Assembly (NCBI RefSeq): GCF_011682075.1
Contig: NZ_VSMK01000759.1
Span: 1-34,153, forward strand
Reading direction: 5' to 3'
DNA: 34,153 nucleotides
Source: Nitratidesulfovibrio liaohensis
GTDB taxonomy: Bacteria; Desulfobacterota; Desulfovibrionia; Desulfovibrionales; Desulfovibrionaceae
Each line of letters opens with the position of its first letter. The first letter of the stretch is position 1. Of this stretch, positions 21,339-28,499 are shown piece by piece. Both the position numbers and the translations under genes were made by a program. The notes beneath the pieces are model-generated. The model had not been told where the DNA came from. It did not search any database and saw only the letters and a list, made by a program, of their open reading frames with translations.

Positions 21339-22149
21339 CCCCTACGGCAGCGACGACATGGCCAAGTACGCCGCCGACCGCGAGGCCCGCGAACAGGCCG
21401 AGCGCGACAGGCTGGCCGCCGCCCTTGGCAAGGATTGGAACCCCGTCCGCCCGGCGGATGTCCGCGCGTGGAATGTGATCCCGGCCCCCAAGTTCAAGAA
21501 GGACTACGTGGGTTCGTTCGTCCGCGTCCTGGACGTGCCCCGCCACCAGTACGGCGGCAACGCACACGACGCGGTACCCGACAACGCCGTCATGCAGATT
21601 CGCACGCGCGTCACGGGGTACAGCAGCAGCAACAAGGTGGTCCTCAACTGCGACTGGCACTGCCCCTGCTGTGGGCGGCCCCACGAAAAGATCATCGACG
21701 AATCCGCCATAGCCGAGGGCAAGGTTCAGTTTCTCGCCCCCTCCAAGCATTCGGCAGGCAGTTGCGGCGAGAAGTATTTCTTCTACCTCGCCTCGCCCTA
21801 CAGCCACCCCGAGCATGCCGTCAGGGAACAACGCTGGCTGGAAGCTGCCCGCGCCGCCGCGTGGCTGATGAACAACGGGCACAGGGTGCTATCGCCCATC
21901 TCCATGGGGCACCCCATGGCCGTGTGGGGAGCCAAGGGCGACTGGCAGGCGTGGCAGCACGTGTGCCTTGCCATGCTCGCCGCAACAAAGTCGTTGTGCA
22001 TCCTCATGATTGACGGGTGGGAACAGTCTGTCGGCATCCGCGCGGAACTGGATCACGCCCGCAAGCTCGGCATGACGGTGTGGTCGCTCCTGCCGCAGGA
22101 TGACGGCGACTATCAGTTCGGTGTCAGCGCAAAGATGCAGCGGGGCTAG
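21325..22149 (+). CDS. DUF1937 (nucleoside deoxyribosyltransferase-like) protein with Cys-rich N-terminal domain
   Basis: The 274-residue protein has an N-terminal part with a Cys cluster C109-x3-C113-x-C115-C116 (CDWHCPCCGRPH), possibly zinc binding, and a C-terminal DUF1937 domain from about residue 152. That domain carries YFFYLASPYSHPE, AAAWLMNNGHRVLSPISMGH and DGWEQSVGIRAELDHARKLG. DUF1937 resembles nucleoside 2-deoxyribosyltransferases; the Glu in IRAELDHA matches their catalytic Glu position. A role in nucleotide metabolism or in evading host defence is inference. GGAGGGCC lies 3-9 nt before the ATG. Confidence 0.8.
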   Translation: METPSPYGSDDMAKYAADREAREQAERDRLAAALGKDWNPVRPADVRAWNVIPAPKFKKDYVGSFVRVLDVPRHQYGGNAHDAVPDNAVMQIRTRVTGYSSSNKVVLNCDWHCPCCGRPHEKIIDESAIAEGKVQFLAPSKHSAGSCGEKYFFYLASPYSHPEHAVREQRWLEAARAAAWLMNNGHRVLSPISMGHPMAVWGAKGDWQAWQHVCLAMLAATKSLCILMIDGWEQSVGIRAELDHARKLGMTVWSLLPQDDGDYQFGVSAKMQRG

Positions 22150-22151
22150 CC

Positions 22152-22478
22152 ATGACCACGCAAACTACCGCCAACGCCGCCACCCGCCGCTGCCTGCGCA
22201 TCGTGGAAATCCTTGCCGGGCGCGTGCTGGACGGCTTGTCCAATAAGGAACTGGCAGACACCCTGGGCGCGCCGCCCCCCACCATTTCGCGCGACCTCGC
22301 CGTGCTGGCCGACATCGGTTGGGTGCAGCGTCTGGAAAGCGGTCGGTGGTCCCTGTCGGCCAAGCCGTTGCAGATCGCCCAAGCCTACTCGAACCACGTG
22401 GAGCGCACCACGCTCCGCATATCCGAACTCAATCAGCGCATCGTGGCCGGGGCTTTGGCCCTCGGCGGCAACCAATAA
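22152..22478 (+). CDS. IclR-type winged-helix regulator
   Basis: The 108-residue protein has a winged helix at its N-terminus (residues 14-75): RIVEILAGRVLDGLSNKELA, then LGAPPPTISRDLAVLADIGW and a wing VQRLESGRWSLSAKP. It has the DNA-binding half of an IclR regulator only, followed by a helical tail. Such short proteins occur before the transposase in Mu-like phages. Probably a regulator of early genes. Confidence 0.78.
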   Translation: MTTQTTANAATRRCLRIVEILAGRVLDGLSNKELADTLGAPPPTISRDLAVLADIGWVQRLESGRWSLSAKPLQIAQAYSNHVERTTLRISELNQRIVAGALALGGNQ

Positions 22479-22488
22479 GGAGCACGAC

Positions 22489-23526
22489 ATGACGACGCCC
22501 GAATCCATGACCGAAGCGCTCAACGACGCAGCAGCCACCAGCGCCCGCCGTGGCCGCCCGGCCACGGCCACTACCCCGGTGGAACCGCTGCCCGACCTGC
22601 CCGGCGCGGTCACCGCCTCCATTGAAGCCACCCGCACGGTGGCCACCACGCTGGCCGAGGCCGTCACCGCGCAACAAATGACCCTCGCCGAAGGTTTCGG
22701 CATGGCGCGCGCTTTCGACTTCATGAGCAGATTCACGGGGCTGGCCCGCACGAAATGGCTGGCTGAACGCAAGGAGAGCGGGGACTACAAGGGCCTCTCC
22801 ATGCCCAACGCCCAAGGGCAACTGGTCGAACTGCGCACCTTTGAAGACCTCTGCGAAGTGTTGGGAGTCAGCCGCTCCAAGGCAGACGAGGACATCAAGA
22901 ACCTCATGCTCCTCGGCGAGGAGTTTTTGGAAGCCTCCCAACGCCTGGGCCTTGGCTACCGCCAGCTGCGCCAACTGCGGGCGCTGCCCGATGACGCCCG
23001 CCAGCTGGTCATTGAGGGCGAGGCGGTGAAAGAGAGCGACCCCGAAGCCCTGAAGGACTTGCTGGAAGAACTGGCCGCCCGCAACGCCACCGTCCGCAAG
23101 GAGAAGGATGACCTGGCCGCCGACCTGGCCGCCCGCGACAAGGTGTTGGCCACCAAGAACAAGGCACTAGACGAGGCGCAGACCGAACTTGCCAAGCTCA
23201 CCAGCCTGCCCCCGGACAAGCGGCTGGAACTGGAAATGGAGCGCGAGGCCAACGCCCGCAAGGAACTGGACGCGGCGCTGCACGGTTTTGTGGGCGCGGC
23301 GGTGCAGGGCCTCGCCGTCGCAAGGGCGGTGCTGGAAAACCGCGAAGCCAACGCGGCCACGTGCGCCTACATGCACGAGGCATGGAGCAACGTGTGCCTC
23401 CGGCTGGCCGATCTGCTGCACGAAAACAGCATCGACGTGGATTTCCGGCAGGTCGTGTACCCCAAGTGGCAGGGCGACGTGGACGGCAAGCGCGGTGACG
23501 CGACGGGCGACGACAGCGCCGAATAG
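22489..23526 (+). CDS. HTH and coiled-coil protein upstream of transposase
   Basis: The 345-residue protein starts with a Pro/Ala-rich segment. It then has a helical region with an HTH candidate at about 118-140 (FEDLCEVLGVSRSKADEDIK), a ParB/KorB-like helical stretch (GYRQLRQLRALPDDARQLV), a coiled coil at about 195-262 (ARNATVRKEKDDLAADLAAR and on), and a helical C-terminal domain. SD AAGGAGC lies 5 nt before ATG 22489. This type of protein often lies directly before transposase A in Mu-like prophages; function unknown. Confidence 0.75.
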   Translation: MTTPESMTEALNDAAATSARRGRPATATTPVEPLPDLPGAVTASIEATRTVATTLAEAVTAQQMTLAEGFGMARAFDFMSRFTGLARTKWLAERKESGDYKGLSMPNAQGQLVELRTFEDLCEVLGVSRSKADEDIKNLMLLGEEFLEASQRLGLGYRQLRQLRALPDDARQLVIEGEAVKESDPEALKDLLEELAARNATVRKEKDDLAADLAARDKVLATKNKALDEAQTELAKLTSLPPDKRLELEMEREANARKELDAALHGFVGAAVQGLAVARAVLENREANAATCAYMHEAWSNVCLRLADLLHENSIDVDFRQVVYPKWQGDVDGKRGDATGDDSAE

Positions 23527-23535
23527 GGGATGGTC

Positions 23536-25299
23536 ATGGACGCGCCGCGCCTTGAATACCTCATGCGCCTGAAGGCCAATCTGTACGCAGCCCCCGCCGA
23601 GAGCGGCGCGCTGGTGGCTGCCGCCAGCAAGGCGCTGCGGTGCAGCGTGCAGACGGTGTATCGCCAGCTGCGCAAAGTGGGCTGGGAAAGCGGGCGCAAG
23701 ACCCGCGCCGACCGGGGGTGCATCAGCGTGCCAGAGGACCTGGCCCGCTTCACCGCCGGTTTGGTCAAGGTGGCCACCCGCGCCAACGGCAAAAGGACCA
23801 TGCCCATCACCGTGGCCTGCGACATCCTGGGCGGCAACGGCTACGGGGTGGTCAACCCGAAAACAGGAGAGATCGCCATGCCCAGCCCCAGTACAGTGGC
23901 CCGCGCCATGTCCATCTACGGGTGCCATCCGGACCAGTTGGAGCGCGGCAACCCGGCGATGGAACTGCGCAGTTTGCACCCCAACCACGTGTGGGCCATC
24001 GACGCATCCCTGTGCGTAGTGTTCTACCTGCCGCGCGGAAAGGTCCGCGTGATGGACGAGGCGGTTTACTACAAAAACAAACCCGCCAATCTGGAAAAGG
24101 CCGAGCGCGACAGGGTGTGGCGCATCGTGATTACCGACCACAACAGCGGCGCGCTGTTCTTCCGGTACGTGCTGGGCAGCGAGGACGCCATGTCCGTGTT
24201 GGATACCCTGATACGGGCCATGGTGCACCGAGGGCCGCACGACCCCATGCATGGCGTGCCCTGGGTGCTACTGTCCGACAAGGGTGCGGGTAACCTCTCC
24301 GGGTTGGTCACGCGCTGGCTGCGCTCGCTGGGCATCAAGCATCTGCCGCACAAGCCGGGGAATCCGCGTGCCAAGGGACAAGTGGAACAGGGGCAGAACC
24401 TCATCGAAACGCAGTTCGAGGGGCGTCTGTCGTGCATGCAGATCGCCGACATCGACGCCCTCAACGCCGCCGCCGAACGGTGGCGCATACATTGGAACGC
24501 CACCGCCATCCACGGGCGCCACGGGCGCACCCGCAACGAGGCGTGGCTGTCCATTCGCCAGGAACAACTGCGGGTGGCCCCGTCAGAGGAGATGCTGCGC
24601 GACCTGGTGGCCACCGAGCCGCGCGAGGTGAAGGTCACGCCCAAGATGACCATATCCCACGCTATCAAGGGCCAGAAGTCGCGCGACTATGACGTGCGCT
24701 ATGTCGAGGGCATCGTGGTGGGGCAGACGGTCAAGGTGGCGGTCAACCCGTACCGCGCCCCGGCTGTGGACGTGATCGTCACCAAAGCGGACGGCTCGGA
24801 AATCGTCACCACGGTGGAACCCATCCAGCGCGACGATGCCGGGTTCCGCGTTGACGCACAGGTGATCGGCGAAGGGTACGCGGCGCTGCCGGATACCCGC
24901 ACCGACACGGTGCTCAAGGACATCAAGCGCGAGGCCTACGCGGCGGACACGCTGGCCGATGCCGACAAGGCCGCCAAGTCCCGCACCCCTGCCTATGCGC
25001 ACCTGGACATGCTGGCCGACACGCAGGACGCCCCCATCTACATCCCGCGCCGGGGTACGGCGCTGGACGTGGACGCGGCCCGGCGCGAGGTCGCGCCCAT
25101 GTCCCATGTCGAGGCGGCCAAGCAGCTGCGCGCCATGGTGGGCGAAAAGTGGGGGCCAAACGGCATGGCATGGCTGCGCCAGCGCTACCCCGACGGGGTT
25201 CCGCAAGACGCGCTGGAAGACATTGCGGCCCGGTTCGCAACCCCGGCCCCGGCGGCAGCCCCCGCGCCGCTGCGGCTTGTGGCCGCAGGAGGGGTGTAG
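23536..25299 (+). CDS. Transposase A, DDE family (BcepMu/Tn552 type)
   Basis: The 587-residue protein carries out replicative transposition of the phage genome. It has an N-terminal HTH region (SKALRCSVQTVYRQLRKVGW), a linker domain, and an rve-type catalytic core with Asp156 (HVWAIDASL), Asp248 (LLSDKGAGN) and Glu284 (KGQVEQGQN), spaced exactly as D-x35-E. A Mu-type C-terminal beta barrel follows (DYDVRYVEGIVVGQTV). ATG 23536 is preferred over 23530 because AGGGG lies 6 nt upstream, while it touches the earlier ATG. The stop directly abuts gene B. Confidence 0.95.
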   Translation: MDAPRLEYLMRLKANLYAAPAESGALVAAASKALRCSVQTVYRQLRKVGWESGRKTRADRGCISVPEDLARFTAGLVKVATRANGKRTMPITVACDILGGNGYGVVNPKTGEIAMPSPSTVARAMSIYGCHPDQLERGNPAMELRSLHPNHVWAIDASLCVVFYLPRGKVRVMDEAVYYKNKPANLEKAERDRVWRIVITDHNSGALFFRYVLGSEDAMSVLDTLIRAMVHRGPHDPMHGVPWVLLSDKGAGNLSGLVTRWLRSLGIKHLPHKPGNPRAKGQVEQGQNLIETQFEGRLSCMQIADIDALNAAAERWRIHWNATAIHGRHGRTRNEAWLSIRQEQLRVAPSEEMLRDLVATEPREVKVTPKMTISHAIKGQKSRDYDVRYVEGIVVGQTVKVAVNPYRAPAVDVIVTKADGSEIVTTVEPIQRDDAGFRVDAQVIGEGYAALPDTRTDTVLKDIKREAYAADTLADADKAAKSRTPAYAHLDMLADTQDAPIYIPRRGTALDVDAARREVAPMSHVEAAKQLRAMVGEKWGPNGMAWLRQRYPDGVPQDALEDIAARFATPAPAAAPAPLRLVAAGGV

Positions 25300-26445
25300 A
25301 TGCGGCTGAAGCAACTGCTGGAAGGATTGGGACAGCCCCAGCGCGCGGTGGCCGACGCGGTTGGCATCAGCCCGGCGGCGCTTTCGGCCATCGTCACGCG
25401 GGGTGTGTGGCCCCGCCGCGACACCGAAGGCGTGAAGGCCCGGCTGCTGGACTGCCTGACGAAAAACGGCGCGAGCAAGGCGGCTGCCCTTGCGGCCCTG
25501 AACGAAACCAAGCCGGGCAAGCCCGGCACCGAATCAACGGAGGATGACACCATGCTGATGCGCAAGCAGACCTTGACCCCCCAGGCAAAGCGGCAGTTCG
25601 CGCTGGTTCGCAACCCGTTTTCCGATGACCTGAATGGCCCCGATGACGTGTGGCTGTCCGGTGATTTGCGCTACGTGCGCGAAATCATGCTCAGTACCGC
25701 GCGCCATGGCGGCCTGCTGGCCGTCATCGGCGAATCCGGCAGCGGCAAGAGCACGCTGCGCAAGGACTTGGAAAACCGGGTCCAGGCGGACGGCCTGCCC
25801 ATCGTGCTGATCCAGCCCTACGTGCTGGCCAGCGAGGACAACGACAAGCAGGGCAAGGCGCTCAAAAGCATCCACCTTGCCGAGGCTATCCTGTACTCCG
25901 TGGCCCCCCATGCGAAGTGCATGAGCAGCCCGGAGGCCCGTTTCCGGCAGGTCCACCAGGTGCTCCGCGACAGCGCCCGTGCTGGCCAGCGCCACTGCAT
26001 GATCATCGAAGAGGCGCACTCGTTGAGCCACGCCACCCTCAAGCACCTGAAGCGGTTTCTGGAACTGGAAGACGGATTCACCAAGCTGCTGTCCGTGATC
26101 CTCATCGGCCAGACGGAACTGCGCACCAAGCTCGGCGAGGCGGACAGCACCGTCCGCGAGGTGGTGCAGCGCTGCGAGGTGGTGGACATCAACCCCCTCG
26201 GCAACGATCTGGCGGGCTATGTCGAGCACAAGTTTAAGCGCGCGGGCGTGGATATGGAGAAGGTCATTGCTGACGACGCCCTGAAGGCGCTGGCCGACAA
26301 GCTGTCCGGCCCGCGCAACAAGGGCGGGCGCGCCGTGTCGCTCGTCTACCCGCTGGCCGTCAACAACGCGCTGGTCGCATCCATCAATATGGCCGCGCAC
26401 ATCGGCGAGGCCCGCGTGACCGCCGACGTCATCAACAGCATATAA
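25300..26445 (+). CDS. Transposition protein B, AAA+ ATPase (MuB-like)
   Basis: The 381-residue target-selection ATPase has an N-terminal HTH (PQRAVADAVGISPAALSAIV, residues 13-32), a linker, then an AAA domain with Walker A GESGSGKST (144-152), Walker B MIIEEAH (234-240), and sensor segment LIGQTELR. It should bind DNA, activate the transposase and confer target immunity. ATG follows the transposase stop with no gap, indicating coupling. Confidence 0.94.
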   Translation: MRLKQLLEGLGQPQRAVADAVGISPAALSAIVTRGVWPRRDTEGVKARLLDCLTKNGASKAAALAALNETKPGKPGTESTEDDTMLMRKQTLTPQAKRQFALVRNPFSDDLNGPDDVWLSGDLRYVREIMLSTARHGGLLAVIGESGSGKSTLRKDLENRVQADGLPIVLIQPYVLASEDNDKQGKALKSIHLAEAILYSVAPHAKCMSSPEARFRQVHQVLRDSARAGQRHCMIIEEAHSLSHATLKHLKRFLELEDGFTKLLSVILIGQTELRTKLGEADSTVREVVQRCEVVDINPLGNDLAGYVEHKFKRAGVDMEKVIADDALKALADKLSGPRNKGGRAVSLVYPLAVNNALVASINMAAHIGEARVTADVINSI

Positions 26446-26455
26446 GGAGATACGC

Positions 26456-27073
26456 ATGAGCACCCCCACCAACATTCCCGACGGCTACATGGAGAACGCC
26501 CAGGGACACCTGATTCCCAAGCACGCCATCCGCCCTGCGGACATGGCCCGAAATGACCTGGTGCTGGAACTGGTGGCCGAGGCCCGCGCGGTGCAAGGCA
26601 AACTGGCAGATTTCAAGGCGCGCGCAATGGGCGAGGTCAGCGCGTTTGTCTCGTTGAGCGCCGAACAGTACGGGGCCAAGATCGGCGGTAACAAGGGCAA
26701 CGTAACGCTGGTCAGCTACGACGGGCGCTACAAGATTCAGCGCTCCATCGCCGAACACATCACGTTCGATGAGCGCTTGCAGGCCGCCAAGTCGCTGATC
26801 GACGACTGCCTGCGGGAGTGGGCGTCCACCAGCCGTCCGGAACTGCAAACCCTGGTCACGCAGGCCTTCGACGTGGATAGCGAAGGCCGCATCAATACCG
26901 GGGCCATTCTGGCCTTGCGGCGCTATGACTTTGACGATGAGCGGTGGCTGCAAGCCATGCAGGCCATCGGCGAATCCATCCAGGTCACCGGCACCAAGGC
27001 TTACATCCGTGTCTACGAACGCAATTCGGCGGGCGGCTACGACGCCATCCCGCTGGACATCGCGGCGATCTAG
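26456..27073 (+). CDS. DUF3164 protein
   Basis: The 205-residue protein (MSTPTNIPDGYMENAQGHLI) matches DUF3164, which follows gene B in many Mu-like phages. Landmarks are the N-terminal GYMENAQGHLIPKHAIRP, SYDGRYKIQRSIAEHITFD and YDFDDERWLQAMQAI. Excellent SD AAGGAGATACGC. The role is unknown. It occupies the place of the host-nuclease inhibitor Gam in some relatives but does not resemble Gam. Confidence 0.88.
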   Translation: MSTPTNIPDGYMENAQGHLIPKHAIRPADMARNDLVLELVAEARAVQGKLADFKARAMGEVSAFVSLSAEQYGAKIGGNKGNVTLVSYDGRYKIQRSIAEHITFDERLQAAKSLIDDCLREWASTSRPELQTLVTQAFDVDSEGRINTGAILALRRYDFDDERWLQAMQAIGESIQVTGTKAYIRVYERNSAGGYDAIPLDIAAI

Positions 27074-27086
27074 AAGGGGGCGCAGC

Positions 27087-27551
27087 ATGGCGACCAAGAC
27101 ACAGGAATCCTCGGCCCGGCTTATCAAGGTGATCCACGTTGGCAAGCGGCAGCTTGGGCTGGATGACGAGACGTACCGGACCATGCTGCGCGCCGCCACG
27201 GGCAGGGACTCGACCAAGGGCATGACGTACCGCGAGTTGCGCGCCGTTCTGTTGTCCTTCAAGCGCGCCGGGTTCAGCATGTCCAAGCCCGACGTGACCG
27301 ACTACTCGCCGCAGGCCAGCAAGATTCGCGCACTGTGGTTGGCTCTCCACGCGGCAGGCGAGGTCCGGAACAAGAGCGAACGGGCGCTGCTTGCCTACGT
27401 AAAGAGGATCACCGGTGCGGAGAAGATGGAGTGGTGCACGTCTAAGCAGTTGCAGTCGGTCATTGAAACCCTCAAGGCATGGGGCGACCGCGTGGAAGAC
27501 GAGGCCGCCCGGGCGAAGATCGCGGCCATCGCCGAGGAGGCCGCAGCATGA
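27087..27551 (+). CDS. gemA: GemA-like regulatory protein (DUF1018)
   Basis: The 154-residue protein has the DUF1018/GemA pattern: KVIHVGKRQLGLDDETYRTM at the start, TYRELRAVLLSFKRAGF, and a C-terminal QASKIRALWLALHAAGEV with W-C-x-S-K-Q-L near 120. Mu GemA affects host gyrase and late gene expression. SD AAGGGGG lies 6 nt before the ATG. The stop overlaps the Mor start. Confidence 0.92.
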   Translation: MATKTQESSARLIKVIHVGKRQLGLDDETYRTMLRAATGRDSTKGMTYRELRAVLLSFKRAGFSMSKPDVTDYSPQASKIRALWLALHAAGEVRNKSERALLAYVKRITGAEKMEWCTSKQLQSVIETLKAWGDRVEDEAARAKIAAIAEEAAA

Positions 27552-27916
27552 GCAGCATGAGCAGGTTCACCCAGCGCGGTTGCGATCTTCTGAAGGACGT
27601 AGAGGAGACCGTGGAAGCCACCGCCGCGCAAGAAATGCGCATCCGTGGGTTGCTGGAGCGCAAGGAACTGGCTTCCATCCCCAAGGACCTGGGACGGGTT
27701 GTCGCTGACCGATTGGCAGAAGAGTGGGGCGGACAGTCCGTCTACATCCCGATGGACAATGCGCGCCGCAACGCTCGCCTGTATAACGAGTTCACAGGCG
27801 ACAATGTCCATGATCTAGCCAAGAAGTATCGCCTGTCGCTGTCCGCCGTTTACCGGATCGTCGCTGACGAGCGCTCCAAACGCCGCACGCCGCAACTGCC
27901 CTTGCCGTTGAGTTGA
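27548..27916 (+). CDS. mor: Mor-family transcription activator
   Basis: The 122-residue protein contains GGQSVYIP (61-68), the dimer strand motif of Mor/C, and a C-terminal HTH (NVHDLAKKYRLSLSAVYRIV, 86-105). Mor and C activate the middle and late promoters of Mu by recruiting RNA polymerase at promoters lacking a -35. As only one Mor/C-type protein was seen, it probably drives the late genes directly, perhaps at the two CGTTAAAAGACGC sites. ATG 27548 overlaps the GemA stop; the downstream ATG 27557 is an alternative. Confidence 0.92.
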   Translation: MSSMSRFTQRGCDLLKDVEETVEATAAQEMRIRGLLERKELASIPKDLGRVVADRLAEEWGGQSVYIPMDNARRNARLYNEFTGDNVHDLAKKYRLSLSAVYRIVADERSKRRTPQLPLPLS

Positions 27917-27942
27917 CAGGACCATACCAGACCGTGCAGGAA

Positions 27943-27985
27943 TGGGCCTCATCGGCCCAAAACGATAGGGGGCTTTCGGCCCCCT
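27943..27985 (+). terminator. Double hairpin terminator of the early operon
   Basis: Two hairpins follow the Mor stop: TGGGCC-TCATC-GGCCCA (27943-27959) followed by AAAACG, and AGGGGGC-TTTCG-GCCCCCT (27967-27985) followed by TCGTTATTC. The T-run is weak but the stems are strong and no gene follows within the prophage. Confidence 0.7.
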
Positions 27986-28020
27986 TCGTTATTCCGCGAT
28001 GCGGAAGCATATTCCATGTG

Positions 28021-28060
28021 TCTCGTCCCGATATGTCCCGGATGGTCCCGCCTCATCCCG
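28021..28060 (+). repeat. Four 10-bp phased TCCCG repeats near the prophage end
   Basis: Four successive decamers each end in TCCCG: TCTCGTCCCG, ATATGTCCCG, GATGGTCCCG, CCTCATCCCG. The spacing is exactly one helical turn. The site is 40-80 bp inside the likely prophage end and has the position of transposase end-binding sites. The same CGGGA core occurs in the repressor control region. Confidence 0.75.
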
Positions 28061-28111
28061 GTTATATCACACCCACAGCCCCTGTTATCTCACTCGTCGT
28101 CAGGATGTGCA

Positions 28112-28499
28112 GATTCCGCCCGACCTGCCCCCCCCCCCCTGCCTGGCCACAGAGGTGGAGCAGGTGCTGCTGAACCTGCTGCGCAACGCCGCGCAGGCCC
28201 TGGCCGGGTTCATCCCGCCCGATGGCGCTCCGCCCACCATCACCGTACGGGCCGAACATCATCCGGACGGGGTGGCCATATCCGTCTCGGACAACGGCCC
28301 CGGCATGCCGCCAGAGGTTCGGGCCAGGGTCTTCGACCCGTTCTACACCACCCGTCCGCCCGGAGAAGGCACCGGCCTCGGACTGTCCGTGGCGTTCTTC
28401 ATCATCACCCAGAACCACAAGGGCACGTTTGCCGTGGTTTCCGAGCCCGGCCGGGGTGCCACCTTCACCTTCACCCTGCCGCTGGGGGGCACGTCATGA
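28112..28499 (+). pseudogene. C-terminal remnant of histidine kinase interrupted by prophage
   Basis: The last 125 or so codons of a sensor kinase lack their N-terminus, which should lie beyond the other end of the prophage. The ATP-binding domain is intact: EVEQVLLNLLRNAAQA (N box), SDNGPGMPPE (G1), FDPFYTT (F) and GEGTGLGLS (G2). It aligns closely with the downstream paralog from PxLPPxPCLxTEVEQ onward. A run of 12 C at 28128-28139 is in frame with the paralog. An ORF opening at 27999 in phage DNA could give a 166-residue chimera, without evidence that it is made. The stop overlaps the next ATG (ATGA). Confidence 0.9.

Larger units (their letters stand above)
1..28102. mobile_element. Mu-like (BcepMu-type) transposable prophage, left end outside window
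   Basis: A DDE transposase, MuB-type ATPase, GemA, Mor, and Mu-type head and tail genes lie in one continuous block. The block ends inside a histidine kinase gene, whose C-terminal 120 or so codons resume at about 28.11 kb. Late genes run leftward and early genes rightward from a central repressor, as I recall for Burkholderia phage BcepMu; in Mu itself the transposase lies just inside the left end and all lytic genes run one way. The exact right boundary is uncertain. Mu-class elements end in CA-3', and CA dinucleotides at 28101-28102 or 28110-28111 are the best fits, because host-like coding sequence begins within a few codons after them. The tail fibre and baseplate genes and the second terminus are outside the window. 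Confidence 0.93.

Noticed and set aside
26456-27073. Gam host-nuclease inhibitor
   Set aside because: Position is suggestive, but the sequence matches DUF3164 landmarks and not Gam.
27999-28111. Phage-host chimeric start for the kinase remnant
   Set aside because: The phage-derived codons have no domain and no clear SD, so I call the remnant a pseudogene.
28016-28495. Extension of the intact kinase upstream to 28016
   Set aside because: That frame overlaps the real kinase remnant out of frame and crosses the prophage junction; ATG 28496 with the ATGA overlap is better.
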